DNA of 53,335 nt, from contig JAPEVC010000234.1 of the NCBI GenBank assembly GCA_027946555.1, positions 1-53,335 of the forward strand, given 5' to 3'. The stretch is from Gnomoniopsis sp. IMI 355080 (taxonomy: Eukaryota; Ascomycota; Sordariomycetes; Diaporthales; Gnomoniaceae). The notes under the pieces were generated by a model. The model ran no database searches. It was not told the origin of the DNA and worked only from the letters and a program-made list of their open reading frames with translations. Shown one piece after another: positions 22,001-33,562 of the stretch (positions within the stretch are counted from its first letter, which is position 1; the number at the start of each line of letters is the position of its first letter). The translations under genes and the position numbers were made by a program.

Positions 22001-23892
22001 TTCGATTTTCCTCGTTCCCACCCCCCCCCCAGTCCGGGTTTAATGGGGAAACAACTTATATGCCAACTCTGTCGCCTTGACTTTGTGAGAATCAAGGACT
22101 TACTTGCTTTGAGGCATGAAACAGGGCAGGTACGAGGCACCGTGCCTTGAGGATCTCGGGATAACATAGGCGACGACCTGGTTTTAATTCTCATTTTCCC
22201 GGTTTTCATCTTGGGTCTTTTTCCAAACAAGGGCCCCTTTTCTTACAAAATACCAATCACAACACTTGAAATTTGGGGGCGGTTCCGCAAAATACGACTT
22301 GGGATGATTTCGAGCAGTTGCAGCTATGACCGAGCTCTGGAAGGACTTGCCCACAAGAACCTGACGACTGCATTTCCTTCCGCCTTTTCTGCGACAGAAC
22401 TCGTGGGTGTGGATGGGGACGATCTCCCAACCTTCGCCGCTTTTCTTCACAAATGAACCAATCCCCTCGACACGTTTTCTGGCAGTTTCTTGAGACGGGG
22501 TTGTTTTCGGCCTTGGGAAGATGGGAAGATGCTACATGGCTCTTGAGCAACTTCGGGAACTGGCTTTCCGAGAAACCTTCAAAAAGCCTGTCGTCACCCA
22601 TGGGATCTCTCGACATCGATTGCCAAAAGAATGTCGTCCCCCTCTCGACCAAGAAAATGCTTAGATCTGTGCGAGGCACGCGTGTTCCGTCTTAGGCAGG
22701 TTGAGCTGGCCCACCAATCTCTCTGGACTATTCGAGGGTGCAAAAGACACGGCCGTAGTCTCCAACGAACTCAACGATATGCCGGGATCGCCCTCAGCAG
22801 CAAGACGACGACTGGAACATCATGACAAGGAATATCACGACGGGAATTTCTATCATGGCACGAAGATTGGGTGGGGTTGGGAGGGGGGGCCTGGAACAGT
22901 ATGACTGGCAAAGCAAAGCTCCCAACACGCGAAACCAAAACATAATAGAGCTGTACGGCATACAAAGGGCTCGAACCACACTCAGGAAGCGCAACCCACG
23001 AATAGCAAAACGAACCCCTATTCCCTGACGACCGGGGCGGATTACCAAGTGGGAATGAATCTCTCGGAATGGACGTCCGGACCGGGTACCCTCTCCTTGT
23101 CTCCTTCTCACACGGGTTTGGGGGCCACAGAGAAGGACAAGCAGCTCTGGTGGGTGCTCAACACGGCTGCGTCAGACAAAACAGGATCCCCGCGGATTTC
23201 TAATGGGCAGACTAGTCGCCTTCCATACGCGCCACGGTCAAGAGCCAACACTGATTGCACCTTCGAAGAACATCGGGGACCTCCATTCACCCGGTCTGCT
23301 CAGTCACACACACACATACACACTCACCCACACATCAAAAGCCGTCACGACCAACATTCTACGCAAACGCGCGGCGCGCGTTTTTTTCTCTCATTAACCT
23401 CATGAAATGTTTATTGTAAGTCCAGAACTTCATGATGCCCCAGAACTCAAGTTCATGCTAGGTTTCTCCTTCCATGAATCCAAAACCCAATGCTTCCCGG
23501 GGAAACAAAACTCCATACCATCTATCGTATACTTGACAGTGCGAGTTTTCCCGCTCGGATGCATGCTTTCTTTTTTTCCTTTTCTCCCTTCCACGAAACG
23601 TCTTTTCTCTTCAGGGCATCCCTGAAAGAAAAGAGGATGTAAAATCCAACAAGAAAAACACACCATTGCCTGGACCGCTTCAATTTCGATCCGGTTCGAT
23701 CCAGGTTGTTACCTAACGCCGGCAATGAAGTTGGACTTCGGGTGTTCCAACTGGAAACGCTAAAGCAGAGGAGGACAGAACCCAACCGCCTAAACGCCCG
23801 TGTATGTGGCCCTGTTGCTGTATGCCAGATTCATGCGAGATCCAAAAAAAAAAAAAAAAAAAAAAAAAAAGAAATGCCGACTCTTCGCCCGT
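19057..23892. other. 4.8-kb gene-poor interval downstream of SKN7
   Basis: No frame here has a recognisable domain or a convincing coding character. The longest (20462-20911 plus; 22679-22257 minus) have Cys/Pro-rich chance-like composition. Simple features: a G11 run at 21257-21267, a C-rich run near 22020, and an A27 run at 23844-23870. The last lies as a T-tract in the 3' UTR of SKN7. Several stretches are pyrimidine-rich, as in long UTRs or promoters. A long non-coding transcript is possible but nothing here proves it. Confidence 0.45.
23844..23870. repeat. Poly(A) run, 27 nt (T-tract in SKN7 3' UTR)
   Basis: Uninterrupted A27 on the plus strand. It begins 22 nt past the SKN7 stop codon and reads as U27 in that transcript. 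It is a likely source of length variation between strains and of sequencing error. Confidence 0.95.
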
Positions 23893-26192
23893 CTATCGCC
23901 TGAAGGAAGCATTGTTGGGCGGTGCCCCATATGAAATTCGTTGTCGCTTATCCGGAGGACCGTCACCACCACCGCCACCGCTAATGTCCACATGCATTCT
24001 CGGGATGGTTGGATGTTGCAGCTGCGGAGCATAATTACTCTGCTGCGGCATCGCGCCTGGAGCCTGCATCGCCCCGCCGGGTGTCGAAACCATATGCGAC
24101 ATCTGCGGACCCCCGGCGCTTACATTGATACCCGTTGTCATGTAGCCCGTGGTCTCGAGATTGGGGGATGGCTGCATCATTACGCTTGGCGAGTGCCATG
24201 AGCTGCTGGTTGCGGGGGAGTTGCCGGGCGTAGTCTCGAACTTGACGTTGCCACTGGTGGCAACGCTTGCGGGCATGTTGAACGTTTGAGGTGACGCTGA
24301 TGGAGCTGCCGAATAAGCGGCGTTGTTGCCATTGGGTTCAAGACCGTTTGTGTGACCCTCTGGATTTTTCAACAAGTGGCGACAATATTTCTTGAGAATC
24401 TTGACCATTCCATCTTTGGTAAATGGTTTGGCGAGGATATCATTCATTCCTAGAGCGCTGTCAGTACAGTCTCATCTTGGTGCAAGCTAGGTCTGGAGGA
24501 CTTACCCCAGTGAAAATATGTCTCCATATCCTCTGCACGAATATTCGAAGTCATTGCAATGATCGGTACGCGAGCGTTTACCGAGCGAATGAATATAGTT
24601 GCAGATATGCCGTCACATTTTGGCATGATGATGTCCATGAAGATCAAGTCAAACCGATCTGGGTCGGCGTTCACCTTATTACTAGCCTCTTCTCCGTCTT
24701 GCTATAAATGGAAGTTTTCAGTCAGCCAATGCCGTGGGTAGAGACCGCCGCCCAACCCGAATGAGTACTTACTGCACACTCAACGTTACAGTCGACGGTG
24801 GAAAGAAACTTGGAGCCTATCCTCGAGCAAGTCTTATCGTCCTCTACCAGGAGAACATTTGGCTTGCGGGAACCCCATATGCCTTCGCCGGCCTCCTTAG
24901 TCTTGGACTCGACACGAGCGACGTTGGGTACAATCTCAGGAAGACTGAACGGCAGCTGGTGGAGATTCTCGGGATGGAATGGATCGATGCCGATGTTGTT
25001 ACCCGCTGGATAGACGCCTGGGTCGCCCGTGAAAGGATTTGTTGGCATCATGGTCGTCGGCATGACCCCTGAGTTTGCTTGCGGGAACACCATTGGTGCT
25101 GCACCATTGGCCGAGTCTGAAGATTCGTAGGGCATGGGCATGTTGGGGACAATGTTTTGGTTTGCGCTGCCATTCGTCTGCTGCATGGTGACAGAGTTGA
25201 CGAGATCCCTGGCCCGTCGCAAATCGGAAGAGGGCTCGTCGTTGCCATCGGGGAGGGTGCTCAAGTTGTTGTGGAAGGCAGTTGATTGGCCAGGGTGGTT
25301 GGAAGACATGGCATGGCGATTACTACGCCTGTTCTCGTCCTGGGCCATGAGATAGTTAATCAGTTGGTGGTTGGCCTGAGCCATGGCTGACTGATTTCTT
25401 TGCATGGCCGCGATGGTGTCTGAAAGCATTTGAGTGCGTGTGAGGAGTTCGGTCAGGCATTTTTGCATTGGGGCCATTTGCATGTTGGTAGCGGTCACGG
25501 ACTCGCTCAAGATCTGCACCTGCTGGACCGCATGGGTTGCGTTGTCGTGTTGCGAGGTCTTTTTAGGTGCGGGTGCTTTGCGACGGATGTTGTCCAACAG
25601 GTGTTTACTGCGCTGGGTGAAGAGCTCGTGTTTGAACTCCCAGGCATTGTTGCCATGATCGGTCGGAGGCGCATCGTCGCCATAGCGAACTTTGTGGAAG
25701 TCGTACTTGTTTAGTTGCCTCACGAAGGAGGCAAAGTTGCTGTGCTTGAAGTGCTTGGGCAAGATCTCGTCGGTGAATTTATGCGACTGGTGTGCGAAGG
25801 GCAAGTTAGCTTTGCATCGAGCCTGGGCAGCCTCTGGTCGGGCGTGGAGGGTTAGTAGCGTAAAAAGACTAACCTCAACCACGACAAAGGTGTCACCACC
25901 TGCTGTCCATTTTACGATATCGCTATATTCTGGCTCCTCCAGCATGCTAGATGTCCGGCCATGATCAGTATCTACTGGGATCCGACATCTAGGTTTGTGG
26001 GGGTGCCTTACCGGAACAATTTGCGAACCTGTTGGCAGGGTATCATCAGATTCAGTTGCAATGTAATATAAGAGGCGTGGTTTAATGGTTCGCCGAGGTA
26101 GTACAACTTACAAAGTCACTCGAGTTGCCTTGGCCACCACCACTTCCTCCAGCCTGTGCCGGCCCTGGAGCGGCCATGTCATTTTGGCCCAT
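23893..26192 (-). CDS. SKN7: SKN7-type response regulator / HSF-domain transcription factor
   Basis: Nuclear response regulator that links two-component phosphorelay and oxidative/osmotic stress to transcription. Six exons: 26192-26112, 26028-26012, 25946-25874, 25786-24773, 24701-24506 and 24449-23893. The protein is 645 aa. Exons 1-4 build the HSF-type DNA-binding domain (about residues 25-115): SSDFVRKLFRMLEEPEYSDI, GGDTFVVVESHKFTDEILPK, then HFKHSNFASFVRQLNKYDFH. A Gln/Met-rich coiled-coil region follows. The receiver domain starts NVLLVEDDKTC (E372, D373, D374), with phospho-acceptor D418 in FDLIFMDIIMPKCDG, T446 in AMTSN and K468 in AKPF. All are conserved, so phosphotransfer should work. 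The tail is low-complexity Ser/Pro/Gly/Gln. Introns: 83, 65, 87, 71 and 56 nt, all GT-AG. Exon 2 is a 17-nt micro-exon. The order HSF then receiver is diagnostic of SKN7/Prr1. Confidence 0.95.
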
Positions 26193-29100
26193 AGCCACGG
26201 CTGCTTTTATCGTGACGTATTGGCGTCGTGAACTAGACGGGAGGATCAAGTCGACCCGTGCGGAGATCTCAAATTTGGTTTCACTTTATTGTTTTTTTGA
26301 ATCTCGTGTACGAGATGCAGTGCGTGGCCGTGGCGTAGAAACAATGGGAAAAAGCCTCGATGCGACTGCGTTGGGAGTAGACCGGTGCGTAGTTCCTCTT
26401 GTTCAGGGTTGGGTCGAGAAGATTGACGACGAATTGGGACGAGGGTAGTGTTGAAGTGTGGGGCTGCAGGAGATTCGGGACGAGAGGAGGTCGAGACGAG
26501 GGCCAGTTCGGAGGGTTGGCGAGTGGGTTAAGTGAGATTGATGCTGCAAGACGAAGATGGAAGATGCGCAGCAGTGGAGCGACGTCACGGGAATGTCGAT
26601 GTCTAGGGGACCGGCGCGGAGGGCTATCGCAAGGCAAGTGGGGAGACTGTCCTCCTGTCTGGCGGCCGACAATCACCAGAGCTGAAGCAGGGCGATCTCG
26701 AAGCAGAGCGAGCTTGATATATCATGGGAGTAATATTAGCCTGGAAGCCGTAAGCAACAACTCGGTATGAGGATTGGTCGGGTTGCTAATGGCAGGCGCT
26801 GTCGTGGGGATTAAGGGAAAAAAATAAGAGAGGTGAAGGATGGGTCGAAAGTGTGATTGAAAGTTACTACCAGCGTGCCGTGCCCAGGTGCATGAGAGAA
26901 CGACGGAGCGGCGGTGCTGCAGCGCTGGCTGCCAGGACATACAGCGAGTATTGCGCTAGCGTGTAAGAGTTGCGCGCGAGTGGCAGATTACAGAAGACAG
27001 GGAAGGGCAAACCTTGAAATTCAACACCTACGTCAAAGGCCCGGGAAAGCTAAACCCCAATTGCTCAGATGCAGGTGCATGTGGCATGGGGGGGTGGGTA
27101 AGGGACATGGGACATGGGTCTTGGTGATGCTCCCAGCTGGCCCAACTGGCCCAATTACCCTGATGATTTGAATCAATACCTACTATAATACACTGTAATT
27201 AATGGCATTCTTTCTTTTCTTTATTCTCATACTGTGGCATTACCTGACCTGGGAAAGAGTCAGGGCCACCATTTGTCAAATCAGAATTAGATCAGTCAGC
27301 TTGCAGTTTTACATTTCGCGAGCTTCTCTCCCTACCAGGAGGTGCTATGGAGGTTATAGTACTCTGGTACTTGGTAGGAGTGCTACATTTGGGAGCATGG
27401 AGATGCCTTGAATGAATGAGGGAACAGAAGCAGTTCTTTTCCCATATTCGGACAGCAATCGGTATGCCTGTCATGCTAAACATGCCAAAATGCCAAACAA
27501 AGCAAAGCAGGCGTGGCATGGACGACATGGAGGGCATGTGGAACAAGGTCATGGGCTACTGGATGGCCCTCTTGGCCTTGGCCTTGGTCATAGGCATGGG
27601 CGGCTTCCGATTTGGCTGACCTCATCGAGAACATCATTGCTACCCCAGGTACTCCTTTTGCAATCTCTACCTCCTGCCACCATCACAGTACCTAGCACTG
27701 CGTAGTAGGCCCAGTTTTATTTCACAAGTGGGCAGAGGATTACTGCCTGTTGCCAACGTGTAATACCCTACATACTATAAGTACTTACCTACTGCATACA
27801 CTGCTTGTACCTACAATAGTCATATCTAATGTATTACCAACCTAACCATCTCTCATTCATATACACAAACGCCTTTGCAGATAAGCTACCTACGTAATGC
27901 AGGCAATCCGTCATCGGCAACCCGAGCACGAAACAGTGCCATGGGTAGAACTGCCTAGGTACATAGTAGCTCGGTCGTCAGCGGCCCTCGACCGAGGACA
28001 AAACCTTCCCCTAAGCCGGATTAAGCCATGCCTGTGTGACCCTGCTACTAAGCACACCTATCACACTCGGGGGTTCACTGTAAGAATTGCCGCTGCTACA
28101 ACGACAAGTCTACCCACCGCATATTTCTTTTCCGTTGTTACAACTAGTTTGAGTCGAACTGACTCTGTTCAAAACGTGTGCAAATGTGACGAACTACCTG
28201 CATCGTCTCAGCTTTCCAGGGCCCAAGGGAAGGGCATGATGGGCCCGTTGTGCCAAAGCGGAGTTCGCCTCGCTCTGAACGGCGAAATTCCGTGACGATC
28301 ACGATCATCGAAAGCTCGTGGCAAGGCGTGGCGGGCCCCTCACGATTTCATGGCAGCGTATTTTGCCTTTCATCTCTCATCTCTCTCAGCCTTCAATCAG
28401 CCTTTCCGATGATTCGGACTCAATATTAAACACTCCATGGCAATACTCAAACCTAAGACCCCATACTGTGTGTTCAACCCCTCAGTCGACACTATGTATG
28501 TCTGTTTCTTCAGTAGTTGCCCGCTATCATCTCACCCAGTCTCTTCTCATGTTCACAATGGAGGGTCAGCCAAATTCAGCGGAACAGAATAGAACAGAGC
28601 GCACCATTCCTGCCAGGACCCGCCCACAACAATGTCCGAGACACGCCCTTCGGAGTTCATCATCTCATCTCCATTCCCACGTTCCTTGCCGGGATGCCCA
28701 ATCTGGGCATCACACAACGGAAAGGCAAAGAAGAAGAAAAAGTCATGGTACAGAGCGAAACAACCTCCTCCACATCCGTCTCAACCTCCCTCAACGGCGC
28801 TCCCGATCCAGCCGAGACAACGCTGTTACTATCACCCAGTCCCTTGGTACCGATAAGCGTAATTCTCGAAGCCGAGTGCCCTCCCGTCATTACGTTCCTC
28901 CCAGCAACCATTAATCCACCCACAATTGTATCGGTTTACGTCGCACGCCAGTGTACCGAGACCTTATGTGTCGGTTTTACCGGAGACAGCGAACGGAAGC
29001 CAAGCCCACCCCTTGCGTTGGCAGGCATTTTTTCCCTATGGTGGATGTCTTTTGAAAATACCTAGGAACCTGTGAAGAATTCCCCCAAGAGTCGGCCCTT

Positions 29101-31492
29101 GCCCAGTACGGCAGGTCCTTCCCAACCTGATTCTTGTTTGTAGTCGGTGGGTTTCCTTCACTGGAGTTTACTACGTACCCGCAAACGCCCTTTCCCTTCA
29201 ATTCTCCAGGCGTTGCTTTGGTGCCCTGTCAACGAACCCCATACTCCCGTTCCTCCCCATGCTTTCCGTTCGTATACCCGCCGGTGGTCTAGAACACCGT
29301 CGAACACTTTTATTACTTCCCAACTCTACGGTAACGAGAAGAAAAAAACCACTGGTGGATTACAACCTTATCCAAGCCGCAACGCCACTATACTATAGTG
29401 GCAACAGTACAGTAGAAGCACATGCCCCGGAACCCTTTTTTTTTGTTCCCAGGGGAATGGATCCGATTCCGAAAGGGAGTACTCGGCAGTATGTTCTGCA
29501 TGAGGCCCCGTGGGCACACACGGAAGATGGATCCCGTTTGTCACCCAGATTTCTAAGATTTCGTCTTTTTCCCTTTGCTTTCCCATTGGGACAAGCCGTC
29601 TTGCAACGCAGATCGTATCACGAAGGCGGTGTGTCTGTGTGTTGTTCGTCTCTGCCGGACGGGTGATTCGATTCAAACTCAAAAAAAAGAGCCGCGCCTG
29701 AAGCACAAGCGCTCATTCACCTGAAGCAGCACCTTCCAGTTGATGCATAGAGCGCTGCAAGTTCCTTACCACGGGGTCTCCACCTCCAGCCTTCTTGACT
29801 CACGCGCATCCACGCGCCAACTCGGCTTCCCCAGCCTTGATCGACAATTTGATTTACGAGAATTTCTTCGATCGATCATCTGCTCATCGGCTACAGCGCA
29901 AAGAAAAATCAGTATGGATCCTGCAGCAAGTCCAGTTCCAAGCTGCCAGCACATCCACACAAGATTCAACAAAAAACTGATAGAAATGAAATAAAGTAAA
30001 CAAATGTCCGCGATTGCCAGCGCAAAGTAATTCGTTTGCTTTTCCATATCCCGCTTCCAGTAAAAGATCGACAACCCAATTCCGGTTGAGAGGAGCGGGT
30101 AATACAATGTACTATGAATCATCTGTTCAGCTCTCTGTGAAATTGGGAAGATTTATTTTTCCCCTTGTCTCGTCGGTTCATTTTCTTTTCGATTGCTGCT
30201 GGGTTCGTGCAAAATTATTGCTCGCATTCGCGTAGGTACCTACAGACAGCCTTACTAGTTTGTTCAGTTTCAATTTATGTAATAAGGAGTAACGATCTTC
30301 GTGTCGATCGCATCACAGCCCTGGGTCAAGATCATTGGATGGGAATTGATCCAGAGCGTGCAATGCTGTAGTAGCCGCCTCCTTGCCAAACAAACCAATT
30401 GACGACCGCCACCACCACCACCACCAGCAGCAGCGCTAGATAAAAGGAAAAAAGGAAAAACCATGGGAAAAATCCAGAAAAACAAAGAAAGGTGACAAAT
30501 TAATCTGACATATCAGCTTAACAGATCCTTTTCTTATACTACGGCTTGTTGGAAATACGGGAGACCTCGACGAACCATTCCAAGATGCCTCGGGCCATCA
30601 AATGGCCTCCACCCCTTTATTAGTAAAAGGGCCAAGCTACGGCTTACGAGAGACGGGAGCGGTGATGCCAAAGTCCTCTTGCTGCGGTCTGATCGAAAAG
30701 AGAGTATGGACCTATTACGTCTTGCATGTCAGGCAGAGTGTCTGCAAATGTCAATACTCGTCCGCCGACTTTGCAATCAAAATACCCCCAGTGGGTCCGA
30801 CGACTACAACTTACCTCATCAATGATTAGCTAAGCACCACAAACCTCACGACCTACCCGACCTCCAACTTCGACAACGACCTCAACCTCAAATGTCAGGT
30901 TCTAGGAGGGAGAGAAGTTCTTCACCCTTTTCACTTACGTCACAGCTTTCCATCTCAGCCCTGTGCATTCTCTGCCGCGTGGCATGGTCTAGAATTCTCC
31001 ATTTATCTTCGCGGGGGAAGATCGGTCACCGGTGGGGAAGGGGTGTTGATCCCTTTTCTTTTACCTTATGTCTCGCTTCCATTCATTCCCTAGGACGTTG
31101 GCTAGAGACTACTTAGGTAAAGTCCAACGCTGCGAGTCGCGGCGCCGCCGTCCCGTGTGATAATTCGCATCCGGAGTAGGTATGGGCTGGCCCCGAGGGC
31201 CCGGAACAAGTGGCTCCTAGTTCCCCCCCGCCTCGCAGAGTACGATAATGACGGTTGCGGCTGGTGGGATTTCCGACCATTTTTCTTTTATAAAGAAAGC
31301 TCATGGAGATCACTTGGGGAAGTACGGGTGTACATACGAGGGGAAGATTTTGTACCCCTATTCCAAGAAGCCTGGGATATCTTACATTTTCACTTGCGGT
31401 GTTTTGGTCGGCGGCTTTTTAGGAATCTGTTTTTATTTTTCTGCTGCCACCTGATGGGTGGCTCTGTTTCTTCGCCGCTTGTTTAAGGAAAT
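26193..31492. other. 5.3-kb gene-poor interval upstream of SKN7
   Basis: It holds the SKN7 promoter and 5' UTR at the left and, at the right, the promoter of the rhodopsin-like gene. I find no recognised gene between. A minus-strand ATG frame at 30122-29766 (118 aa) is hydrophobic, with two or three possible membrane segments (for example YFALAIADICLLYFISISF), but matches no family. Two overlapping plus frames at 28318-29065 look like chance. Other features: a TACTTACCTACTG tract near 27782, a GTAGGTACCTAC palindrome at 30232-30243, and a (CCA)n tract at about 30405-30428. Confidence 0.4.
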
Positions 31493-32826
31493 ATGGTGCC
31501 TGCGATGCGGTCTATGACTGCTCGTTATACGCCTGCTGAGAATGGAATGCGAAATTGGGCGATCAGGGTCATTGTAGGCATGACAATACTGTCTGCTATA
31601 ACGGTGACCGTGAGAATAATTAGCAGGCGTATGCGGCGCCAGAAACTGTGGTGGGATGACTGGTTATGTATCACCTCCATGGTCAGTCAAACTCGCAGTC
31701 TTTCAAATACCTATCTTCATATTGAGCAGCAGGAGGTACTGACAATTTTCTCATGTGCTTTAGTTTTGGAATTTCGGCACTCTCGCCGTCATCATGGTCG
31801 AAATGGACGTCAATGGAATGGGATCCTATGAGGAGAACTTGACATCCAGTCAGATCGCCCGCCTCATAAAAATTTTCCTCATCGGGGAAATTGTCTACGC
31901 CTCCAACGTTGCCATCACCAAAATCTCCGTCCTGCTTCTCTACTACCGCCTCCTTCAAGTCGCCTTTCAGACATCCCGCACCTTGCGAAGCATCGCGTAC
32001 GGCATCGCCGCGCTCGTCGTGACCGCTGCCCTCGTGTTCATCTTCATGGGCATCTTTTCCTGCGACCCTGTGCAGAAACAATGGCAGCCGGAGCTGCCGG
32101 GCTACTGTATGGGCCATATTGTTCGCTGGACCTTGAATGCTGGGCTATCGATCCTGTCGGATGTCATGATTCTCACACTGCCGCTTCCTCAAATCTGGAA
32201 GATGCGTCTGGGGAGGCTGGAAAAGATTGGCGTAACGTCAATTTTCGCGCTGGGCTGGTGGTACGTTTTCTTGTCGTTTCTCTTCTTTCTATTCTGTGTT
32301 TCCCCGACTGGGTTGTTGGCCATATACATACATACTTACAATCAACCTGGGACACAGTGTGACATTTATATCCGCTTACCGTGTGCACCTCTTAATTGCG
32401 TTTATGAATACCGACTTTTCCTATAACATTGTACCCGTTGTGGTATGGAGCTACACCGAAATTGTCATTGGGCTCGTGTCCGCGTGTCTGCCCGTGTCCA
32501 AGCCCGCCGCATTGTGGGTCACCCATCGGCTCGGCATCACGGGTAAGGAGGCATGTTTCTCGTGTCTGGGATCTGCCAAGTCGTCGCAGGGTGGCTCTAG
32601 CAGCAATGACACTGCGGTCAATACGGACGCTAGTAGGGAGCAGCAGCAGAGCAATAAAGGACTGTCTACGCCAAGTGCGACACAGCCTGCAGGCCGCATG
32701 AGTCGAACAGGAAGCGTGGGGAATTCGAGATATTTGTGGTTGTCGGAGGATACGTTGGCATCTGGTACGATGGCTAGTGAATTGAGCCCAATATCAACGG
32801 ATAAACGGGTGGAGGACTTTGTTTGA
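31493..32826 (+). CDS. Rhodopsin-like seven-helix fungal membrane protein
   Basis: Plasma-membrane-type protein of the large ascomycete 'rhodopsin domain' family (PF20684; related to SAT4 and PTH11-like receptors, but with no CFEM domain). Exons are 31493-31681, 31764-32260 and 32358-32826; the introns are 82 and 97 nt and the protein is 384 aa. It has seven hydrophobic segments. Hallmarks: RRQKLWWDDWLC after helix 1, ASNVAITKISVLLLYYRL in helix 3, FSCDPVQKQWQPELPGYCMG in the loop with paired Cys, LSILSDVMILTLPLPQIWKM in helix 5, and VWSYTEIVIGLVSACLPVSK in helix 7. The cytosolic tail of about 100 residues is Ser/Thr/Gln-rich and ends EDFV. No retinal-binding Lys is implied by the family name. 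Ligand and signalling role are unknown. Confidence 0.9.
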
Positions 32827-33562
32827 GAGCTAGGGAGTTGAACATCTTACTTCACTACGCACAAGATTTTGAAGATCATGATGTGAATGCGCTCGCCGCT
32901 AGGAATATTTCCCGTGTGCAACTCACAGCTTTGGTAGCTCCTAGGCTTTGAGGGCCACACAGGCCCCTTGCTCTTATTGTAAGTATCGAGATACCAAGGC
33001 AGGTTACACCTCGGTCTAGGTCTGTGAACGACAGATGCAATATGCATCGATGTTGTTATCAGCAGCGCGCTTGTTTCAATTGCCAGGTATTCCTGCGCAA
33101 TGCCCACCTGGGCAAGTTGCGAACCATAACTTCGTCGGAACCCGAACGGCTGAAGAATTTGCATATCAGGGACAAGAGGAGATGAAATCATCCACATATC
33201 GCGACCAATGCGTATAAGAAAAACTGCAGCCCACGCCGGCCCTTTCTGTTGAAGTCACCAGTGAGAAAGGAAACGTTAGCCTGGAGTTTGGATGAGGTGC
33301 CCCCCGGGACTGAGTAGTGTCGGCTTTTTTGTCCTGACCCCTAACGCATAGTACCCGTACAAGTCCCCTGGATTCGAGACAGCTCATATCATTACCATAG
33401 CCCCGCGACAACAAAACCCGTACCTAAGCAATTGTTCACAAAGACACGGATCAGCGTAGTGTCGGGACAGTAATGCAAGCCCCTCCACTCTCGCGGCGGC
33501 ACAGTGTCGAAATTGAGGCAAGAAGAAAAGAAGGAGGGAAAGAGAAAAAAAGAACCCATTCC
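32827..33562. other. Convergent intergenic region
   Basis: 736 bp between two converging genes. No coding frame of note. It has a purine-rich stretch near 33515-33555 just beyond the dehydrogenase stop codon. Confidence 0.45.

Noticed and set aside
22960..22985. Possible tRNA B box (GGTTCGAGCC on the minus strand)
   Set aside because: The flanking bases do not form a T stem, and no acceptor, D or anticodon arm is present.
23690..23712. Possible tRNA B box (GGTTCGATCC, plus strand)
   Set aside because: No matching T stem and no upstream A box at a sensible distance.
28318..29065. Overlapping plus frames of 198 and 182 codons
   Set aside because: Two frames over the same DNA, both low-complexity and rich in Ser, Arg and Pro, with no domain.
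29766..30122. Hydrophobic minus-strand ORF of 118 aa
   Set aside because: T-rich DNA easily gives hydrophobic frames. The last third is Arg-rich and unlike a membrane protein; no family is recognised.
31683..32117. 144-codon minus frame antisense to the rhodopsin-like gene
   Set aside because: Mirror of a well-supported coding exon, with His/Asp-rich composition typical of antisense shadows.
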